Assembly (NCBI GenBank): GCA_030263635.1
Contig: SZPI01000083.1
Span: 1-14,980, forward strand
Direction: 5' to 3'
Source of the DNA: Flexicrinis sp001567485
GTDB lineage: Bacteria; Chloroflexota; Anaerolineae; Aggregatilineales; Phototrophicaceae
DNA: 14,980 bases
Part shown: positions 13,013 to 14,980 of the stretch, piece by piece
How positions within the stretch are numbered: position 1 is the stretch's first letter
How the letters are laid out: each line of letters opens with the position of its first letter
Position numbers and translations under genes: made by a program
The notes under the pieces: model-generated
What the model was told of the DNA's origin: nothing
Databases searched by the model: none
Seen by the model: only the letters and a program-made list of their open reading frames with translations

Positions 13013-13795
13013 ATGGCTTACTTTGACGAAGCCGAGCTGTACTCTGGATTTGCGGCCGAAATGTGGGCCGCGTATGACGAAAAAGGCTGGGATCACGCGT
13101 ACTACAAGGCGGTGATCCTCGCCAACGGCGGCCCCGCGCTCGACATCGGATGCGGTACCGGACGCCTGCTGCGCAGCTACCTTCAAGCCGGCATGGACGT
13201 CGATGGCGTCGACATCTCCGCCGACATGCTCGCCCACTGCAAACGCCTCGCCGCCGAACAGGGCCTGCGCGCGCCGACCCTCTATCATCAACCGATGCAG
13301 GCGCTCGACATCCCACGCCGGTACACGACGATCTACATCCCGTGCGGAAGCCTCGCCTGCGTGATGAAGCGCGACGAGGTACGCGAGACACTGCGCCGAT
13401 TCCACCGGCATCTCGAACCGGACGGCGAGCTGGTGTTCAACCTGTTCATCGAGGAGGAGCAGACGGCCGGCAAGACCTTCCCCTCCGAGTGGGTGGGCTG
13501 GTCAAAGGCCGACCTGCCGGATGGTCGCAAACTGCAAGTCGACCGCCGCGTGATGAAGGCCGACCGCATCGATCAAGCCGTGACCGAGCACCGGCGCTAT
13601 CGCATCTACGACGGCGAGGCGCTCGTCCATGAGGAGATACGCACCGGCGGCTATCGCTGGTATACGCACAACGAGGCGCTGTGGATGCTGGAAGCCACCG
13701 GCTTTCGCGTCGAGAAGGTCAACGGCGACTACAAAGACGAGCCGTTCAGCGAGAAGCACGCCGGCACAATGGTGATCCATGCGCGGCGGGTGTAA
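13013..13795 (+). CDS. Class I SAM-dependent methyltransferase
   Basis: 260 aa. PALDIGCGTGRLL (41-53) is the SAM-binding motif I, MDVDGVDISADML (61-73) carries the acidic ribose-binding D67, and YTTIYIPCGSLACV then FHRHLEPDGELVFNLF form the later strands. The second half (WYTHNEALWMLEATGFRVEK, then HAGTMVIHARRV) ends like many Methyltransf_25-type enzymes. Substrate is unknown. It shares little beyond the SAM fold with the methyltransferases at 7641 and 14018, so these are not recent duplicates. The ATG at 13013 has GAGG (12997-13000) 12 nt upstream, a little far. A gene-free repeat spacer separates it from the carboxylase cluster, so it is probably transcribed on its own. Confidence 0.9.
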   Translation: MAYFDEAELYSGFAAEMWAAYDEKGWDHAYYKAVILANGGPALDIGCGTGRLLRSYLQAGMDVDGVDISADMLAHCKRLAAEQGLRAPTLYHQPMQALDIPRRYTTIYIPCGSLACVMKRDEVRETLRRFHRHLEPDGELVFNLFIEEEQTAGKTFPSEWVGWSKADLPDGRKLQVDRRVMKADRIDQAVTEHRRYRIYDGEALVHEEIRTGGYRWYTHNEALWMLEATGFRVEKVNGDYKDEPFSEKHAGTMVIHARRV

Positions 13796-14007
13796 GCTGT
13801 CTGTACCTCTTTGCGATACGACAAAAAGCGGAAGCATCTACACGTCGTTCGCTTCAAGCGGCGGCGCATCAGCGCCGGTATTCAACAGTGTGGAATGCCC
13901 CCGAACGTCGCGAAGTCATCCACGACATCCGAGGCTTCGAGTATCATCGAACACACGTGATACGCTGGCAGATGACCGCCGGATCCTGACCCCCGAATAT
14001 CTCACTC

Positions 14008-14012
14008 GGAGG
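14008..14012 (+). promoter_or_regulatory. Strong ribosome binding site
   Basis: GGAGG, 5 nt before the ATG at 14018. It fixes the start of the third methyltransferase. Confidence 0.65.
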
Positions 14013-14017
14013 ACGCC

Positions 14018-14782
14018 ATGTCGATCGATTTTGGAAAAACTGCGTCGGATTACGCCAAGCACCGGCAGGGATTTCCGCCGTCATTCTTCGAACGCCTGAC
14101 GTCGCTGAGGTTGATCGGCCCCGGCGTGCGCGTGCTTGACCTCGGAACCGGAACCGGCACGGTCGCGCGCGGATGTGCGCTAGCAGGCTGTACCGTCACG
14201 GGCATCGATATCGCAGAGCCGCTGTTGAAACAGGCCGCGCAGTTGGATCACGAGGCGGGCGTGCATGTGACGTATCGCGTCGCGCCGGCGGAGGCCACCG
14301 GCCAAGCCGATGCCGCGTTCGATGGGGTCACTGCCGGCCAGTGCTGGCACTGGTTCGACCGGCCCAAGGCGGCGCAAGAGGCCCGGCGCGTGCTGGTTCA
14401 TGGCGGCGCGCTGGTGATCGCGCACCTCGACTGGATTCCCCTGCCCGGCAACCTCGTCGAGATGACCGAGGCGCTCATCGTTAAGCACAACCCGGCGTGG
14501 ACGATGGGCGGTGGAACTGGTTTACATCCGGCGTGGCTGGCCGATCTGGCGACCGCGGGATTTACCGGGATCGAGACGTTCTCGTACGACATCGACTTGA
14601 TGTACACGCCTGAGGCATGGCGCGGGCGCATCCGGGCCAGCGCGGGCATCGCGGCATCGCTTCCGCCGGACGCCGTGCAGCGCTTCGACGACGAACACGC
14701 CGCGCTCATCGCCGCGCGGTTCCCCGGCGACGTGCTGCGCGCGCATCATCGCGTATGGGCGGTCTACGGGCGCAAGCCGTAA
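14018..14782 (+). CDS. Class I SAM-dependent methyltransferase (Methyltransf_11 type)
   Basis: 254 aa. It begins MSIDFGKTASDYAKHRQGFP, typical of the group with an N-terminal F-A-Y-R-GYP-like segment. Motif I VRVLDLGTGTGTVARG (37-52), VTGIDIAEPLL (D64), VAPAEATGQADAAFDGVTAG, then QCWHWFDRPKAAQEARRVL (108-126) and GGALVIAHLDW give the SAM fold; the QCWHWFD segment is characteristic of this subfamily (small-molecule or unknown substrate). The C-terminus HHRVWAVYGRKP closes the domain. It starts behind a strong GGAGG site and ends 22 nt before a convergent gene. No pathway link to its neighbours is visible. Confidence 0.9.
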   Translation: MSIDFGKTASDYAKHRQGFPPSFFERLTSLRLIGPGVRVLDLGTGTGTVARGCALAGCTVTGIDIAEPLLKQAAQLDHEAGVHVTYRVAPAEATGQADAAFDGVTAGQCWHWFDRPKAAQEARRVLVHGGALVIAHLDWIPLPGNLVEMTEALIVKHNPAWTMGGGTGLHPAWLADLATAGFTGIETFSYDIDLMYTPEAWRGRIRASAGIAASLPPDAVQRFDDEHAALIAARFPGDVLRAHHRVWAVYGRKP

Positions 14783-14804
14783 TGCGCGGGCTGGGCCGCC
14801 GCAA

Positions 14805-14980
14805 TCACCGCACGCGGACGATTCCCAGCGTGATCAGCCTGTCCTGCGCGCGCGGGCCGTCGGAGATGACAGCGAGGCGCGTCACATCCGGCAGGCGATA
14901 CCACCCGGCGACCAGTTCATAATCCCCCGGCGGCAGATCGGCGGGCAGGGCGAGCGATACGCGATCGGCGCGGACGGACT
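14805..14980 (-). CDS. 3' end of a minus-strand gene, glycosyltransferase-type C-terminal tail
   Basis: Reading leftward from the window edge gives 57 residues ending at a TGA at 14805-14807. They include VSLALPADLPPGDYELVAGW, YRLPDVTRLAVI and RLITLGIVRVR. The pattern LPPGxYxLxxGxYxLPxxxRL, then a short strand ending the protein, resembles the beta-rich tail I associate with large multi-TM sugar-transferase-like membrane proteins in Chloroflexota. The body of the gene lies outside the window, so the function is a tentative inference; the reading frame itself looks real because it is coherent and has no frame breaks. It converges with the methyltransferase, leaving only 22 nt between the stops. 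Confidence 0.6.
   Translation of the reverse strand, partial: SVRADRVSLALPADLPPGDYELVAGWYRLPDVTRLAVISDGPRAQDRLITLGIVRVR

Noticed and set aside
12651..13391. 246-codon open frame on the minus strand
   Set aside because: It crosses the repeat spacer and the 5' part of a clear methyltransferase; composition is Arg-rich shadow.
13796..14017. Possible gene or promoter between the two last methyltransferases
   Set aside because: The TATCAT at 13942-13947 has no acceptable -35 partner and no open frame there has family features.

Overview
The window looks like chromosomal DNA of a GC-rich bacterium, most likely Chloroflexota (Anaerolineae-like). This is inferred from the style of the RHS-core remnants (HDGLGSVRGV, AAEYDPFG, TDGSGLVYLRARY), the PPPGAKSS-type antitoxin tail, the Uma2 remnant, and the many short intergenic heptamer repeats. 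No rRNA gene or other phylogenetic marker is present, so the assignment is tentative.

Layout. (1) 1-2006 is an accessory patch. A ribbon-helix-helix antitoxin/PIN toxin pair lies on the minus strand, with the toxin running off the left edge. Two decayed RHS/YD-repeat pieces share about 110 bp, and a complete VapBC-like pair on the plus strand sits between them. (2) 2007-5102, minus strand, is one large sensor histidine kinase: about six membrane segments, two PAS domains, GAF, PAS, HisKA and HATPase, with no response regulator beside it. (3) 5183-12640, plus strand, is a probable acyl-CoA carboxylase gene cluster: a small four-TM protein behind a strong sigma70-type promoter that predicts a leaderless message, the carboxyltransferase subunit, a Uma2 remnant, a methyltransferase, a fatty acyl-CoA ligase, biotin carboxylase, a four-helix-bundle (S23/Avd-like) gene and the biotin carrier protein. 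(4) 12641-13012 is a gene-free patchwork of short repeats and a hairpin. (5) 13013-14782 holds two further, dissimilar class I methyltransferases. (6) 14805-14980 is the 3' end of a convergent minus-strand gene.

How the genes work together. The ligase can make acyl-CoA. The biotin carboxylase, carrier and carboxyltransferase together make a complete three-polypeptide acyl-CoA carboxylase. At the position that helps set acyl-CoA choice in propionyl-CoA carboxylases (Asp), the carboxyltransferase has Cys, so the substrate should not be assumed to be propionyl-CoA.

Most unusual feature. Six intergenic arrays with a strict 7-base period (GTGATGA/TCATCAC and GGGTCAG types) lie in and around the carboxylase cluster. 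Two of them form a 33-nt inverted repeat (27/33 matches) that exactly brackets the four-helix-bundle gene and fills the whole biotin carboxylase-carrier junction. This resembles the design of 23S rRNA intervening sequences (S23-type ORF inside complementary ends), but it sits in a protein-coding operon. I propose it as a mobile or RNA-processed element.

Shorter gaps in which I see nothing I can support: 558-717 apart from a promoter, 1891-2006, 7236-7316, 13796-14017.
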